From: Photorhabdus caribbeanensis
GTDB lineage: Bacteria; Pseudomonadota; Gammaproteobacteria; Enterobacterales; Enterobacteriaceae
Direction: 5' to 3'
Assembly: GCF_018448885.1 (NCBI RefSeq)
Contig: NZ_RCWB01000011.1
Coordinates: 62,001-126,000, forward strand
Length of the DNA: 64,000 nucleotides
Below, piece after piece: positions 51,601 through 61,120 of this stretch. Position 1 is the first letter of the stretch. Each line of letters starts with the position of its first letter. The notes under the pieces were generated by a model. It saw only the letters and a program-made list of their open reading frames with translations, did not search any database and was not told where the DNA came from. Position numbers and translations under genes: made by a program.

Positions 51601-52424
51601 TTAATCTCGTAAAACATCGTATAGAGAAAGTTTCCTGGCAAAACCTATTGAAACTGTTAAATGGATTCAGAACTACCACTGAAAAAGATGTACCAATACC
51701 AGATGGCTGGTATCTATCCAGAGCTATTGAATATCTTGAATCATCAGGCCAGGTCTCTCGTTTAGATTTATCCTTACTGGAATTCTTCTTTTTCTCAGCA
51801 TTCAGGAATTGTGAAAAAGGAGCAAAAAACCTTTACACGGAATTACTTTCCAATCCACCACTCTTTGTGCAATTAATATGTCTTGCTTATAAACCAGAAT
51901 CTAATAAAGAGTATAAACAGGATGAATCCTTAATGGCTGCGGCACAACAAGCTGGCAGAGTTCTGGATCAAGGGAAAGGAATCCCCGGTCAGAGACCAGA
52001 TGATAATATTGATGAAGTCGTATTTAGTAACTGGATTGAGGAAGTCAGGAAATTGGCGGCAGAAAATGACAGAAGCAATACTACTGATTACATAATCGGT
52101 AAATGGCTATCCCGCTCAAAACATCTAAATAACGCACCATGGTCCAGCATAATAATCAGAGATTTGCTGGAAGAAACAGAACGAGATGAGATCAGAGAAG
52201 GATTCTATTATGGCACTATCAATAGCCGTGGTACAACAGTAAGAGCTTATTATGAAGGCGGTGATAAAGAACGAAAACTAGTTGACCAGTACAAAGAAAT
52301 AGCTAACCAGTTATATTTCACTCATCCCAAATTGGCGTGTGTCTTTGATGACCTTGCTTCACATTATGATTTTGATGCTGTAAATCAAGATCGGCATGCA
52401 AAATTAAGACTTGAAGGATATTAA
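48678..52424 (+). CDS. Large (1248 aa) putative defence protein: restriction-endonuclease-like N-terminus, degenerate NTPase/helical body
   Basis: Residues about 1-165 carry GDSVSSSGWDG (D52), FWEMG (E72) with K82, FVFVSPRRWSKKDSW and DADDLEAWLENTPAVALWFS, like the PD-(D/E)xK-type sensor or nuclease modules at the head of multi-domain defence proteins. Residues 185-360 include IIIRADSQEEGIAFACASL, where a P-loop would sit, but no GxxxxGK[ST] is seen. The rest is an alpha-helical solenoid. ATG 48678 follows AAGGA. The next gene starts 43 bp downstream. No named system was recognised. Confidence 0.7.
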   Translation: MRITATQIEQWADTRDAQGMLPILIRRLISATTTITALSMPGGDSVSSSGWDGIVQADKGNIWVPDGASFWEMGCSSDIITKARSDFRKRNQQISPQEAAQSRFVFVSPRRWSKKDSWLKEAQAENIWSGVYALDADDLEAWLENTPAVALWFSEITGHTGAGIESISHFWERWCNQSQFPLTKDTLLAGREEEKNTLNDFLSDKKEQIIIRADSQEEGIAFACASLIEMGHENISACITTDDGWHFIDKNPSIQFCLAMNSDISRQSRHQPERTIFIPFSLGDHNTTSNKRSDTITLERLTRSDFEEKLIALGEEESDARRLSQTTGRSWSVYRRLRAKNPAISSPVWLTTSPAKALITLTLVGCWNTKKEGDKYCVETIAQKDYEELEQELREISLRDDSPVLQIGDVWKAKSPIELLYQLAPRLTESQLERFFLVVKQTLLKPDPALELKNEDRWMAAIYGKVRSESDFILKSIADSLVKLRIYAESSEGINSDFIIAAIDNLVRDLLMDADGERWLSLTDVLCPLAEASPEVFLKSIETSLQSTEVSVTRLLTETSESTGFGMRCWHADLLHALEILAWNPRRLLRISLILATLSSLRIQGNWTNTPENTLKSLLRPYWPQTMATDEQRLVVLDMLIKKHDSIVWRFLYEQTDPMGGVYMGNARPKWRDDDAGSAQMRGTFLYEYYSALSERILVLAEKNVERIAALIKRIDHFEGTYQERLIALIKRAISFSDGDKEIIREALYHYLSWHNSYNKDGDKKSRTVAEDLMSFVGLLTPKDIILDKRRLFTSQYPALPEGNEIDRIIHSEKIIKMRTNAIEEIYFHQGLDGISSLLSLAQSPSVIGESLATCNLNLIDSFTWIIEKFKGNGFPFHDQLISSFYAWLPEEKKLILLNSQEFKNEMNSDDKIAAFHSILPPNMATWHNLSSYSESAQMLYWKGINYPHIWSDNADEIDYFIGKMMFADRYISTFNLVKHRIEKVSWQNLLKLLNGFRTTTEKDVPIPDGWYLSRAIEYLESSGQVSRLDLSLLEFFFFSAFRNCEKGAKNLYTELLSNPPLFVQLICLAYKPESNKEYKQDESLMAAAQQAGRVLDQGKGIPGQRPDDNIDEVVFSNWIEEVRKLAAENDRSNTTDYIIGKWLSRSKHLNNAPWSSIIIRDLLEETERDEIREGFYYGTINSRGTTVRAYYEGGDKERKLVDQYKEIANQLYFTHPKLACVFDDLASHYDFDAVNQDRHAKLRLEGY

Positions 52425-52467
52425 ATACAACACATTACATACACTTAGTTCTCAAAAGGATTTAAAA

Positions 52468-55400
52468 ATGGGAAAGAACAGCAAGTCAAAACGAGATTCA
52501 AAAAAGAAAAAAAACAATAATAAGTCCAAAGATAAATTCCCGAACAGGGGGATAAGAAACTATAAGGACATTATGCCACAAATAAAAGAAAAATTAACAT
52601 CTGTTTATACAGAATACAACCTCGCAGAACTTTTTCTCGCATTAAGTATTTCCGAATTATGGCTACCCAATATTTCGTCACCTGTAAAACACACTATCGC
52701 TTTCAACACCTTGCTTTCCATGGACGTCAGTACATTTAACAACCAAAAGGAACTTAAAACATACCAACAAGCAAGCGAATTTTTTAGCATTATTTACAAT
52801 ATATTACCTGATATTCCTCAAATGGAAGATTTTATCCCTGAACAAGACTGGGGACAAATAAGAATACCGTGGGGAGATAGTATTTATAAAATTTTTTATG
52901 GTAGCTCAGTCGAACGCTTATATGATTATATTAAAGCTTTTGAAATTAGATACGCAGAATATCCAATTATTCTTAAGCAAATGGAAAATGTTCTTCTTTT
53001 ACAGAACCAGTTTTTATCAGGCATAAATCCAGTTGATACACTCTCAGAACAAGAGTTCTCACCCGGTCATGTCGAAATCCCTCCAGAAACGTTCTGGAAA
53101 ACCTGCCATCAGGCTTTAACGGATGCCAGTCATGCGTTTGAGGAAATAATAAATCAGACAGAAAATATATTTATTAAAAAACCAGGGGAATTTAAAAGCA
53201 TTAACTCCACCACTGAATTATCAAATATAATAATGGAAGGCATAGCGCTCCCTGCTATTGGTATCAATATTGGTGATCGTGTTTATCCATTGTCATTCAG
53301 GAATATGGCAAATGTAATTATTGAGCACTACGCTTCCCAGAAAATGGATATCGATTGTTCAGATGCAATTTCAAATTTCATATCCCAGCGTTTTGAAAAC
53401 ATTATTGAGGGACCATTTCTGCTTCTGAATCAAAAAAAGATCCTACCTTATAAATTCGCTGGGATACTACAGGGAAATGATAAGTATTATTTATTTGTAC
53501 CTTTTGATATTAATCCAATAAACAAACTAAAAAAGATAGAAGAAGATGTTTTCGAACTTTTTAGCCAAGGAAAATGGGCTTTATCACCGATTTCATCATC
53601 ACAACTATTAGGTATTCGAAATGGCTCAGGAAAGCAACTTGCAATTGATGATATTGAGTTTATTTTCATAAGCTCTAATCTTACTACTGCTATGCTTCCT
53701 TTTAAGCCACCGCAACTAAAATATAGTTATCATATTCTTTTCTTGACAGAATTTATTGCATTATTTGACTCGATAGATAACCTAAGTGAATTGTCATCAC
53801 TTTTTTCATATCTAGAGCAATATAAATCCAAAATAAATCCGTTTTTTATTTCTGTAATAGATAAATTTGCATCACTTAAAGGAACTCATTCTGTATTAGA
53901 AGATGGTGCTATTAATTTCGACATGATTATTCTTGATCCTCATTGGGGATCTCACTGGAGATATGAAGAACTGGAAAAATACTGGTCACAGGTCCCTTCA
54001 AATTTTCCTGATGTCAATGTAAAATGGAATATCAGTAATACTTACCAAGGAAATATTTCATTAATATCAAAAAGTCATTTCTATGTATGCTGGTGCACAA
54101 AAATAAATAACTGCACAATGCATTTTTGTGCCGATCGCAAACCACTACTAAATGAAGATCATCTTAACGGTCAGCTTCTGACATTATTTTTAGAATGCAC
54201 TTGTGATGCGCTATCGCAACGAAAAGATATTTTAGAGAATATATCATTCCAAAATATAAAAAGAATTACCGTTCACTGCGCTATTGACAAAAAATATCTG
54301 GTCGATAGTAATTCCGACATTACAGAAAATTTTGATCCTGAGTTGTTCACTCACGTGTCATTAATTAACAAAGATAATTCTTCTGCAAATATAAAAATTC
54401 ACATTAATTTACCTCTCATGCAATATCGTCTTAACAGACCTCAAAATGCCAGTTTCCAGGCTGATGTTTGCATTGCGTTCTTACAATCGCTCTCCCAAAT
54501 ACTTCATATCGAGTTCTCCGAAGATATTAGGCAACAGATAATCAATACAGGGAACAGACCCGCAAGGATGGCAATATCCAGCGAAAAGTGCACCTTTGAT
54601 ACTTTAGAAATAAAACCAAACATTCCTGAAGCCAAACACTTTAAACTAGCCAGAAAAACATTGGCTAACTTAATTAAAGAGTCTGGAGTTCAGGAAGGTA
54701 ATTATGAGTTACAAAAGGCCAAGGATATTATTAACCCTTTAGCCGATTTTTTCAGAGAAAAAATTCACGCAACAATACGCTCAATGAACAGGGAGCACTT
54801 GCTACAATTTGTAATTGAAAACTATGATGCTTATGTAGCCGAAGATCATAGAAAAAAGAAAAATATTATGTTAAGCCTTCAACATGAGGTTAATTATAAT
54901 AGAACAGAAAAATTAGCAAAACAGAGTACTGAGTTCAACCGTATGTCAGCAAATTATAGATATTTGCTTGAATGCGCTTTGAGTCTTAACACAAAAAGTA
55001 AAACCATACCTGCTACCGATGATATCTTACAATTACTTGCTGATATTGATTGGTTAATAGTACTTTATAATGCAAGTGACATCTTGCATAACGATATTGA
55101 TGTAGGTGGTTTGAATATAGATAATTTTTACATCCCACAAGTATTTTTTTCCGAAGATCGTGAGATTAAAGAAGATAAGTTTAGTGAAGAACAAGCAGGC
55201 TATAAGTTAGGTTATAACTTAAACGATAATGACTCAGTAGAATCCGACATTATAAATGAAAATTTAGATGTTCTTGATCGTATATTTCAACAAGATCTCG
55301 GTTTCAAATACTCGAGTTTACTTGCTGTTTTCTCTATTCTTTTTCAATGGGCTCGATTTAACCAAATTGAATTAAATCTTTCATATCAGGCGACAAGGGC

Positions 55401-56217
55401 TGATATGGTAACTACATTACTTAACAGCAATACAAACCTGATTAATGAAGAAGTAGAGAAAATAATAGATTTTCTTATTCTTAATCCGAATAAGATAAGA
55501 AAATTGCTGGGTGCTGATTCTGAATATTTTGATGTACCCATATCCGATCATAATAAACGAGATCACCGATATAATATTCGCCCACTAATAGAAATTAGTA
55601 ATAATAATATAGTCTGGGGAGCTGCGGCAGCATATCGGGCAGGCACAATATGGATTGCCCATATTGCAAATGGATATCTTCCTGCCGAATTCGAATGGAG
55701 CCACATTTCACATGAAGTTGGTAAAATAAAAGAGAGTATTGAAAAGCAATTAGAAATAACCACTTTTAATATTGTAAAAAGGTTCGCAACCCAAATTGAA
55801 CTTGGCATCGACTTTAAGAAACGCTTTCCAAAGAAAAAATTTCCTGATGTAGGTGATTTTGATACCTTAGCCTATTTTCCTGATAGCAATACCTGGTTGA
55901 ATATAGAGTGTAAGTATAATCAGCCCTACTATTGCATTAAGGATATGCGTCGTTTACGAGAGAAAATATTTGGTAGAGGTGATAAAAGGGGACAGATTGG
56001 GAAAATAGAAAAAAGGATTGATTTCCTAGCAGAAAATTATAATAATCTTCGTACTCTACTAAACTGGAGTGAGCCAGCAGATAATTACGAAGTTAAATTT
56101 ATCCATTTATATATTAGTAGACAAATTTACTGGTGGTTAAGATATCCGCCATATGAAACTAATATTAATTTTGTACAAGTAGATGCGTTAGAAGCTTGGT
56201 TACAAGAAAATTTATAG
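52468..56217 (+). CDS. Large (1249 aa) putative defence effector with C-terminal PD-(D/E)xK nuclease motif
   Basis: The protein begins with a very basic tail (GKNSKSKRDSKKKKNNNKSK). A long region without recognisable domains follows. The C-terminus carries VGDFDTLAYF (D1132 of this start) and LNIECKY, i.e. D-x14-ExK, the hallmark of PD-(D/E)xK nucleases, with RLREKIFGRGDKRGQIGKIE after it. ATG 52468 is chosen because AAAAGGA precedes it; an in-frame ATG at 52411 overlaps the upstream gene and lacks a good site. Operon partner of the preceding gene. The likely role is DNA cleavage upon infection, by inference. Confidence 0.7.
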   Translation: MGKNSKSKRDSKKKKNNNKSKDKFPNRGIRNYKDIMPQIKEKLTSVYTEYNLAELFLALSISELWLPNISSPVKHTIAFNTLLSMDVSTFNNQKELKTYQQASEFFSIIYNILPDIPQMEDFIPEQDWGQIRIPWGDSIYKIFYGSSVERLYDYIKAFEIRYAEYPIILKQMENVLLLQNQFLSGINPVDTLSEQEFSPGHVEIPPETFWKTCHQALTDASHAFEEIINQTENIFIKKPGEFKSINSTTELSNIIMEGIALPAIGINIGDRVYPLSFRNMANVIIEHYASQKMDIDCSDAISNFISQRFENIIEGPFLLLNQKKILPYKFAGILQGNDKYYLFVPFDINPINKLKKIEEDVFELFSQGKWALSPISSSQLLGIRNGSGKQLAIDDIEFIFISSNLTTAMLPFKPPQLKYSYHILFLTEFIALFDSIDNLSELSSLFSYLEQYKSKINPFFISVIDKFASLKGTHSVLEDGAINFDMIILDPHWGSHWRYEELEKYWSQVPSNFPDVNVKWNISNTYQGNISLISKSHFYVCWCTKINNCTMHFCADRKPLLNEDHLNGQLLTLFLECTCDALSQRKDILENISFQNIKRITVHCAIDKKYLVDSNSDITENFDPELFTHVSLINKDNSSANIKIHINLPLMQYRLNRPQNASFQADVCIAFLQSLSQILHIEFSEDIRQQIINTGNRPARMAISSEKCTFDTLEIKPNIPEAKHFKLARKTLANLIKESGVQEGNYELQKAKDIINPLADFFREKIHATIRSMNREHLLQFVIENYDAYVAEDHRKKKNIMLSLQHEVNYNRTEKLAKQSTEFNRMSANYRYLLECALSLNTKSKTIPATDDILQLLADIDWLIVLYNASDILHNDIDVGGLNIDNFYIPQVFFSEDREIKEDKFSEEQAGYKLGYNLNDNDSVESDIINENLDVLDRIFQQDLGFKYSSLLAVFSILFQWARFNQIELNLSYQATRADMVTTLLNSNTNLINEEVEKIIDFLILNPNKIRKLLGADSEYFDVPISDHNKRDHRYNIRPLIEISNNNIVWGAAAAYRAGTIWIAHIANGYLPAEFEWSHISHEVGKIKESIEKQLEITTFNIVKRFATQIELGIDFKKRFPKKKFPDVGDFDTLAYFPDSNTWLNIECKYNQPYYCIKDMRRLREKIFGRGDKRGQIGKIEKRIDFLAENYNNLRTLLNWSEPADNYEVKFIHLYISRQIYWWLRYPPYETNINFVQVDALEAWLQENL

Positions 56218-56339
56218 TATATTAACCAACCGCTGAGGCGTTATCAATGCCCCCTTCTATGAAGAGGGACTTTTACAGAAGAAATAAACATGTGTCAAAA
56301 AAGCTATCTACATTGTAAGTAACAATTTGCTCATTAAGA

Positions 56340-57482
56340 TTATAGGTTAGGAATAAACCCTTCTTCCCGCAGAACCTTAATCACCCCACGAATCAGATAT
56401 GAGTTAGAAAACTTCGCCGTATAGGTACGAGCCCCCTCTTCTACTGGCTGAAGCAGTCCCCGTTCAATCAGCTTACCAAGCTGATAAGTCACCTGCGTCG
56501 GTTTAAGCTCAGGCAAAACGGCGCGTAGATCGCCCGCTTTTATCGTCCCCAGCTCAACAACGCGTTTCAGAACCTTCGATTCCAGCGGGTTTATCAGCCC
56601 TCTCTCCGATGAGAAATCGATGGCCGGATACAGGATCTTTTCGCTCAGGAAAGCGTGGTTTGTCAGTTGATCGACTTTCTTCAGCTCAGAGGAGATCCCC
56701 GAAAGCACATATAAGCACCATTCTTCCAGCCCCTGCTCTGTTCCCTTATCAGCTAACGAAAGCATGGCGTAATAGCGTTCACGATCATTGCAGAATACCG
56801 CTGTCGGATTGAGAACCCGCCCACCAGCCTGAACATTAAAACCATACTTGATAAGCAATGCATAGGTCAGCAATCTGACCGTTCTGCCATTACCGTTGCC
56901 AAATGGATGTATCCAGCCAAAGCGGTGGTGCACCAGTGCAATCTTCATCAGATCGTACTTTGGCTTATCGGCACGATTAATAAAGGCGGTCAGTTCCGCC
57001 ATATAATCAGGAACGCGGATGTGGTCCGGCGGTAAATGGTCAGACAGAGCGATGCTGACGTTATGTTGCCGATATGCTCCGGGCGTTCTGTCGCCTTCCT
57101 GTTGCAACCCGGCTACCGCCAGACTATGCAACTCGCGGATAAAATATTCTGTTATGTCATCGCCGTTGCTCAGGTATTCGTCGATGTACTCCATCGCGGC
57201 TTCAATATTGTTGATTTCTTTGAGTTGGTCCGTCGAACTCTGCGTTCCTTCAACCTTGCTTTCAACATAGTCGGCAAGCGTGGTATGGTTTCCCTCAATC
57301 CTTGCGGAGCCAAGACTCTCCAGCATGTGGAAAACGGCCTTCAACTGCGCAAACAGGATAGGGTGAACATCAGTTTCCAGCCGCAGGTGCCGGAGTAACT
57401 CCAGTTCCGTCAGCGCATCGACCAAAGGGGAGTCAAAGCTGGGGTTCAGAAGCGAGAGTTCAAAGTGATTAAATTGAACCAT
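56340..57482 (-). CDS. fic: Fic-family AMPylase with winged-helix C-terminus (SoFic-like)
   Basis: This 380-residue protein has a Fic_N region, a class II inhibitory motif SARIEGN (59-65) and the Fic motif [12 protein letters not shown] (192-203). The usual acidic D/E before GNGR is asparagine. A C-terminal winged helix follows ([20 protein letters not shown]). Fic proteins transfer AMP (or other NMPs) from NTPs to hydroxyl side chains; single Fic proteins of this layout (SoFic) are reported in anti-phage defence. It is convergent with the two large genes and transcribed separately. Confidence 0.88.
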   Translation of the reverse strand: MVQFNHFELSLLNPSFDSPLVDALTELELLRHLRLETDVHPILFAQLKAVFHMLESLGSARIEGNHTTLADYVESKVEGTQSSTDQLKEINNIEAAMEYIDEYLSNGDDITEYFIRELHSLAVAGLQQEGDRTPGAYRQHNVSIALSDHLPPDHIRVPDYMAELTAFINRADKPKYDLMKIALVHHRFGWIHPFGNGNGRTVRLLTYALLIKYGFNVQAGGRVLNPTAVFCNDRERYYAMLSLADKGTEQGLEEWCLYVLSGISSELKKVDQLTNHAFLSEKILYPAIDFSSERGLINPLESKVLKRVVELGTIKAGDLRAVLPELKPTQVTYQLGKLIERGLLQPVEEGARTYTAKFSNSYLIRGVIKVLREEGFIPNL

Positions 57483-58165
57483 GATGTTTAGTTATCTCAA
57501 CTGGTGAATAAAAACATCTCAAAAGTATAGCAAAAATAGTAATAGAATCTATATCTTAGAAATAACACTGTTTTTGATTATCTCAAAAACCGTTGTTCCA
57601 ACATATCAAATGTAAGTTTGAAAGATGTTCAATGAGAAGGGGGATGGGGCTTTGATTGCATAATGCAGTATGGATTTTTTAGCGCCGCTATGTGTGGAGG
57701 TCTGGTCGTTATATGTGGACCTGACTCCACACATAACGAAGCCCCACTATCTTAAATACCGATTTTTCTTGATAACCATCACAAAACAAAAGCGATTTTT
57801 TGTGGGGGCCTTCGTGGGGACGCTGTTTGAGAGATGAGAAAACTCAACCGGCGGCCGAAACAAGAACCCGAATGTATAACTGTAGTTAGTTTAGCTTTTC
57901 AGTACTTCGATATTGAATTGAATACAAGGGTTATGATGTAGGATACATAAGAAATTATGTGTCTTTTTTCTGCTTGAACGCAATACTTACAAATCCTATT
58001 GCAACTGCCAGGCCAATCCAAAATAAATCAATAAATTAACACGATGTTGGGTTCAACAAACCAGCTTTGTGTTTGATGATAGGGTCGTCAATCTCCCTCG
58101 GTAATCACACTAATACACATAATGTGACATCTATATTATTAACCACTTTTCATTCCTATTTTAGT
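57483..58165. other. Gene-poor spacer at the right side of the tRNA-Phe island
   Basis: This 680-bp stretch contains a long inverted repeat (57689-57735, separate entry). It also contains a short leftward frame (57955-58035) ending WIGLAVAIGFVSIAFKQKKD and a stop, which looks like the C-terminal membrane tail of a lost gene or a small membrane peptide. No start codon is evident. A clear attR copy of the tRNA 3' end was not found. Confidence 0.4.
57689..57735. repeat. Long imperfect inverted repeat
   Basis: TATGTGTGGAG-GTCTGGTC (57689-57707) pairs with GACCTGAC-TCCACACATA (57718-57735) with two mismatches or bulges and a 10-base loop. It could be a terminator, an operator, or an IS end. Confidence 0.6.
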
Positions 58166-59335
58166 TTATATTGTTTGTTTCTTACTGATTTCTTTATTAC
58201 CTCTATTACCAGTTATATAAATAATGCTACCGACCAAGGAAACAACGGTGATAATAGATGCCACTTTAATAGGTTCATGGTGAGATATATAACCAATAAG
58301 AAATGATGCCAGTCCTGCACTACCTAATTGCAATGTTCCCATTACTCCGGAAGCTGTCCCAACCGCTTGAGAATAAGTGGCAATTGCCGATGCAGTACCT
58401 AGTGGCAGCAAAAAACCATTACCGAAAGTCAATATTGATATTGTTAGCACAGAAGTTATCAATAGGTAGGGACTAAAAAACATTTGTATCGTGAAAGCAA
58501 TACCGCCAACAGCAAAGATGAGATAACCATGAGAAATCGTCTTTCTCATGCCCTGCTGGCGACTTAATTTCTTAGCCGTAAGATTACCCAACACATAACT
58601 CAAAGAGAGCATTATATAGGTATAACCAACATATTTTTCTGGTAATCCCATAGCGGTAAGAATAAATGGAGATTCAATCAAATAAGAAAAATATGCTGTA
58701 TAAGCGAAGCAAGGTATTGCTGCATAGTAAAGAAACTTTTTATTTATTATCACTTGGTAAGTACTAACTAATACATTTTTAACACTCAATTTTTGGCGTT
58801 TTTCTATTGGCAGTGACTCTTCCAGAACTAGCAAGCACAATATAAGCGCGGCTGTTATAAATAAAGTAAGAAATAAAAAACAGGCTTTCCAACCATAATA
58901 TTCACTTAACATACCTCCGATCATGGGTGCGACAGCGGGTGACATTCCCACAAAAGGGAAAATAATCAGATACAAATTGGCTGCCTCTTCTTTCCCCATC
59001 AAATCACTAATAATGGCACGACTTAATGTAATACCCGCACAAGCGCCTATTCCCTGGAATAAACGCAATAATAGTAATTCACTAATATGCGTACTGTAAA
59101 AAATACCGATTGTTGAAATCAGCCATATAATCATTCCAGAAATAAGAACCGTTTTTCTTCCTAAGCAATCACTTAATGGCCCATAAATAAGTTGAGAAAA
59201 GGATATACCAAATAGAAATATAGCTATTGCACTTTGTATACTAGATTCGCTGACGTGATAATAGTTCCCCATTTTACTCAAAGCGGGTAAGAATATATCC
59301 GATGAAACCAGCCCACCCATAGAAAGAAAAGCCAT
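58166..59335 (-). CDS. Bcr/CflA-type MFS multidrug transporter (N-terminus possibly frameshifted)
   Basis: This 389-residue DHA1-family drug:proton antiporter has the MFS loop motif IYGPLSDCLGRKTVLISG and motif B/C-like LLRLFQGIGACAGITLSRAI. Early residues are MGGLVSSDIFLPALSKM, typical of Bcr/CflA (the D in TDIYLPALP). It probably exports a small antibiotic-like compound. The start at 59335 lacks about ten residues found in relatives. An upstream frame (ATG near 59384, with AGGA) would join it if one base were added near 59360. So a 1-bp deletion may have removed the proper start. Confidence 0.8.
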   Translation of the reverse strand: MAFLSMGGLVSSDIFLPALSKMGNYYHVSESSIQSAIAIFLFGISFSQLIYGPLSDCLGRKTVLISGMIIWLISTIGIFYSTHISELLLLRLFQGIGACAGITLSRAIISDLMGKEEAANLYLIIFPFVGMSPAVAPMIGGMLSEYYGWKACFLFLTLFITAALILCLLVLEESLPIEKRQKLSVKNVLVSTYQVIINKKFLYYAAIPCFAYTAYFSYLIESPFILTAMGLPEKYVGYTYIMLSLSYVLGNLTAKKLSRQQGMRKTISHGYLIFAVGGIAFTIQMFFSPYLLITSVLTISILTFGNGFLLPLGTASAIATYSQAVGTASGVMGTLQLGSAGLASFLIGYISHHEPIKVASIITVVSLVGSIIYITGNRGNKEISKKQTI

Positions 59336-59404
59336 TAAAACGATAAATAATAAAGATGCTTAGATTCACATAATAAGTGCAACATCGTTAATCCTGAAGT
59401 AAAC

Positions 59405-59680
59405 ATGTTCGTATTCACTTAAATAATTCATTTGGTGTTTTTCCTCCCGTGCTTTTCAGGGGAAATTATTTAATCGGTTTACCACAAAATTTATTTCCTT
59501 AGCTGAGACTTGATTAAAATCCATTCTCTTTGGAAAGTATTGTCTAATTAACTCATTGATATTCTCATTGTTCCCTATTTCCCAAGGCAAATAAGGGTAG
59601 AAAAAGTATATTTGTGTTTCTAATTTTTTACCAATGATTTCATGATCTGCAAACTCCAAACCATAATACTGATCCGATTT
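59405..59680 (-). pseudogene. IS30-family transposase relic (C-terminal part)
   Basis: On the minus strand the frame reads GLEFADHEIIGKKLETQIYF, then YPYLPWEIGNNENINELIRQ, YFPKRMDFNQVS and VVNRLNNFP. This is the end of the IS30 DDE domain. After a small frameshift near 59458 the match resumes as LKSTGGKTPNELFK and a stop. The catalytic N-terminal part is absent. Confidence 0.85.
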
Positions 59681-60149
59681 TTAATTTTGCCTCTTTTTTC
59701 ATTATGTTTGGATCTCTTGATTTCTCTTCAATTCTCTGCTGATGGTCGACGGGCTTCGCTTAAGTGACTCAGCCATCATATGATAAAAACTATGCTATCA
59801 GAACTTGAGCATCAGGACGGTAGCTTATTAGTCGAATCCGCCCCCTGTTAAAAATTGAAAAGTATTGTAATTGAATTAATGAAAACATTTAAGGGATAAA
59901 AATGTAATTATGAACCATGACATCAGGGCGGGGTTACATTTTATCTAAAAAACAACCACAGGTGTTCGTACGTAAAATCTGGATTGTTTTCTGGAAACAA
60001 GAAAGCATATTTTTCACGTAGGATACCTTTTTTGGACAAAAAACAATCCTCTTAAAGTAAAATCCCGCTCTGATCACAACATACAGTAAAATGATAATGG
60101 CGAATTCGACTTGATAATCCACTGTGGTCTGACTGGTTCCAAGTGATGT
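59681..60149. other. Degenerate spacer
   Basis: About 470 bp between the IS30 relic and the group II maturase relic. No intact gene; open frames are short and unrelated to known families. Confidence 0.4.
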
Positions 60150-60785
60150 AGCACACATCCATGATACGCCAGATTTACAAAGAAACATTTAGCTATGCGG
60201 ATTACCAAATCTGGAAGAAGATTTGGCAATGGTGTGAGCGTAGCCCCCCGACAGAGTAAACGGTGGATACACAGCAAGTATTTTAGGTCATCCGAAATGA
60301 GAAACTAGATATTTATCAGTGACGGCCCAAAAGGGAGGAAATACCAACTCATTAACCTGAGAGATATTCCAATCCAACGTCACATCTAAAGTCAAATCCG
60401 AATTTAACCCTTATGATCCCCAATGAGAAAGTTATTTTGAGCACAGACTGGACAATATCTGAAAAAACACGCAAAAGGGCAGGAATAAAATAATAACAAT
60501 ATAGAACATATCCAATGTGTGGTTAGCGTTTCACACCTGAAACGGGACGGAATCTTCATCACAAACCCAAAAAAGTATTGGGAGAAGGCGACGAGCTGAT
60601 TAACTTAATGTTGTTATACCCTATGGATTTCAAGTTGCATCGCGACGGCAAGGGAGCGAATCCCCGGGAGCATAGATAACTCTGTTACCGGGGTGAGTGA
60701 GTGCAGCCAACAAAGAGGCAGCTTGAAAGATGACGGGTATATACTCGAACTGCCATCGACAGTTACACTGTGGTGAAATCGTGTT
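60150..60785 (+). pseudogene. Group II intron maturase/HNH relic, interrupted by the MITE
   Basis: Pieces of the C-terminal maturase and HNH regions can be read across several frames. They are YKETFSYADYQIWKKIWQWC (about 60160-60225), IPIQRHIKVKSE-like and NPYDPQ (about 60360-60425), and MCG...TPETGRNLHHKPKK and GDELINLMLL (about 60515-60614). After the MITE comes SNCHRQLHCGEIV (60744-60782). Order and motifs follow the intact maturase at 36226-37902. Frameshifts and stops make it non-functional. Confidence 0.8.
60615..60741. repeat. 127-bp MITE-like repeat, copy B, inserted in a maturase relic
   Basis: Reverse complement of copy A (26744-26870), same length, with few mismatches. It begins TATACCC and ends GGGTATA and splits an HNH coding region. 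Removing the element with one TA restores the frame LMLL-YSNCHRQLHCGE exactly, showing a clean insertion with a TA target duplication. Confidence 0.92.
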
Positions 60786-61120
60786 GTTTATTGATTGCTC
60801 AGCTATTCTTATTATTAATCAAAATAGAGCTAGTTATAAAAGATTGCATCAGTTCAAAAAAACTCCCTATCTTGTGACAAGAAGTTTATGTAGAAAAAAT
60901 AAGTTCAGCCAACAGCGAGAATATTCTGTTTTATCCGACTAACATTCTTCTCTCTGGCTCAGCATCGATATACAACATCAACCCACGCTCTAGCAAATAC
61001 GCAATCTTACTATTCTGGGAATACCTTTCAGTACCACCTTGCAATAACTTGACCATAAGCCTTCGTGGATTTGATTATGATCTGCTGCTACAGAAAGAAT
61101 GATTCGACCGGAGCCCAAAG

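Noticed and set aside
57483..58165. attR copy of the tRNA-Phe 3' end
   Set aside because: I looked for a second copy of the CCGGGCACCA end and its T-arm in the right-hand spacers and found none.
59934..60188. Leftward 84-codon frame
   Set aside because: It overlaps in antisense the degenerate maturase region and shows no family features.
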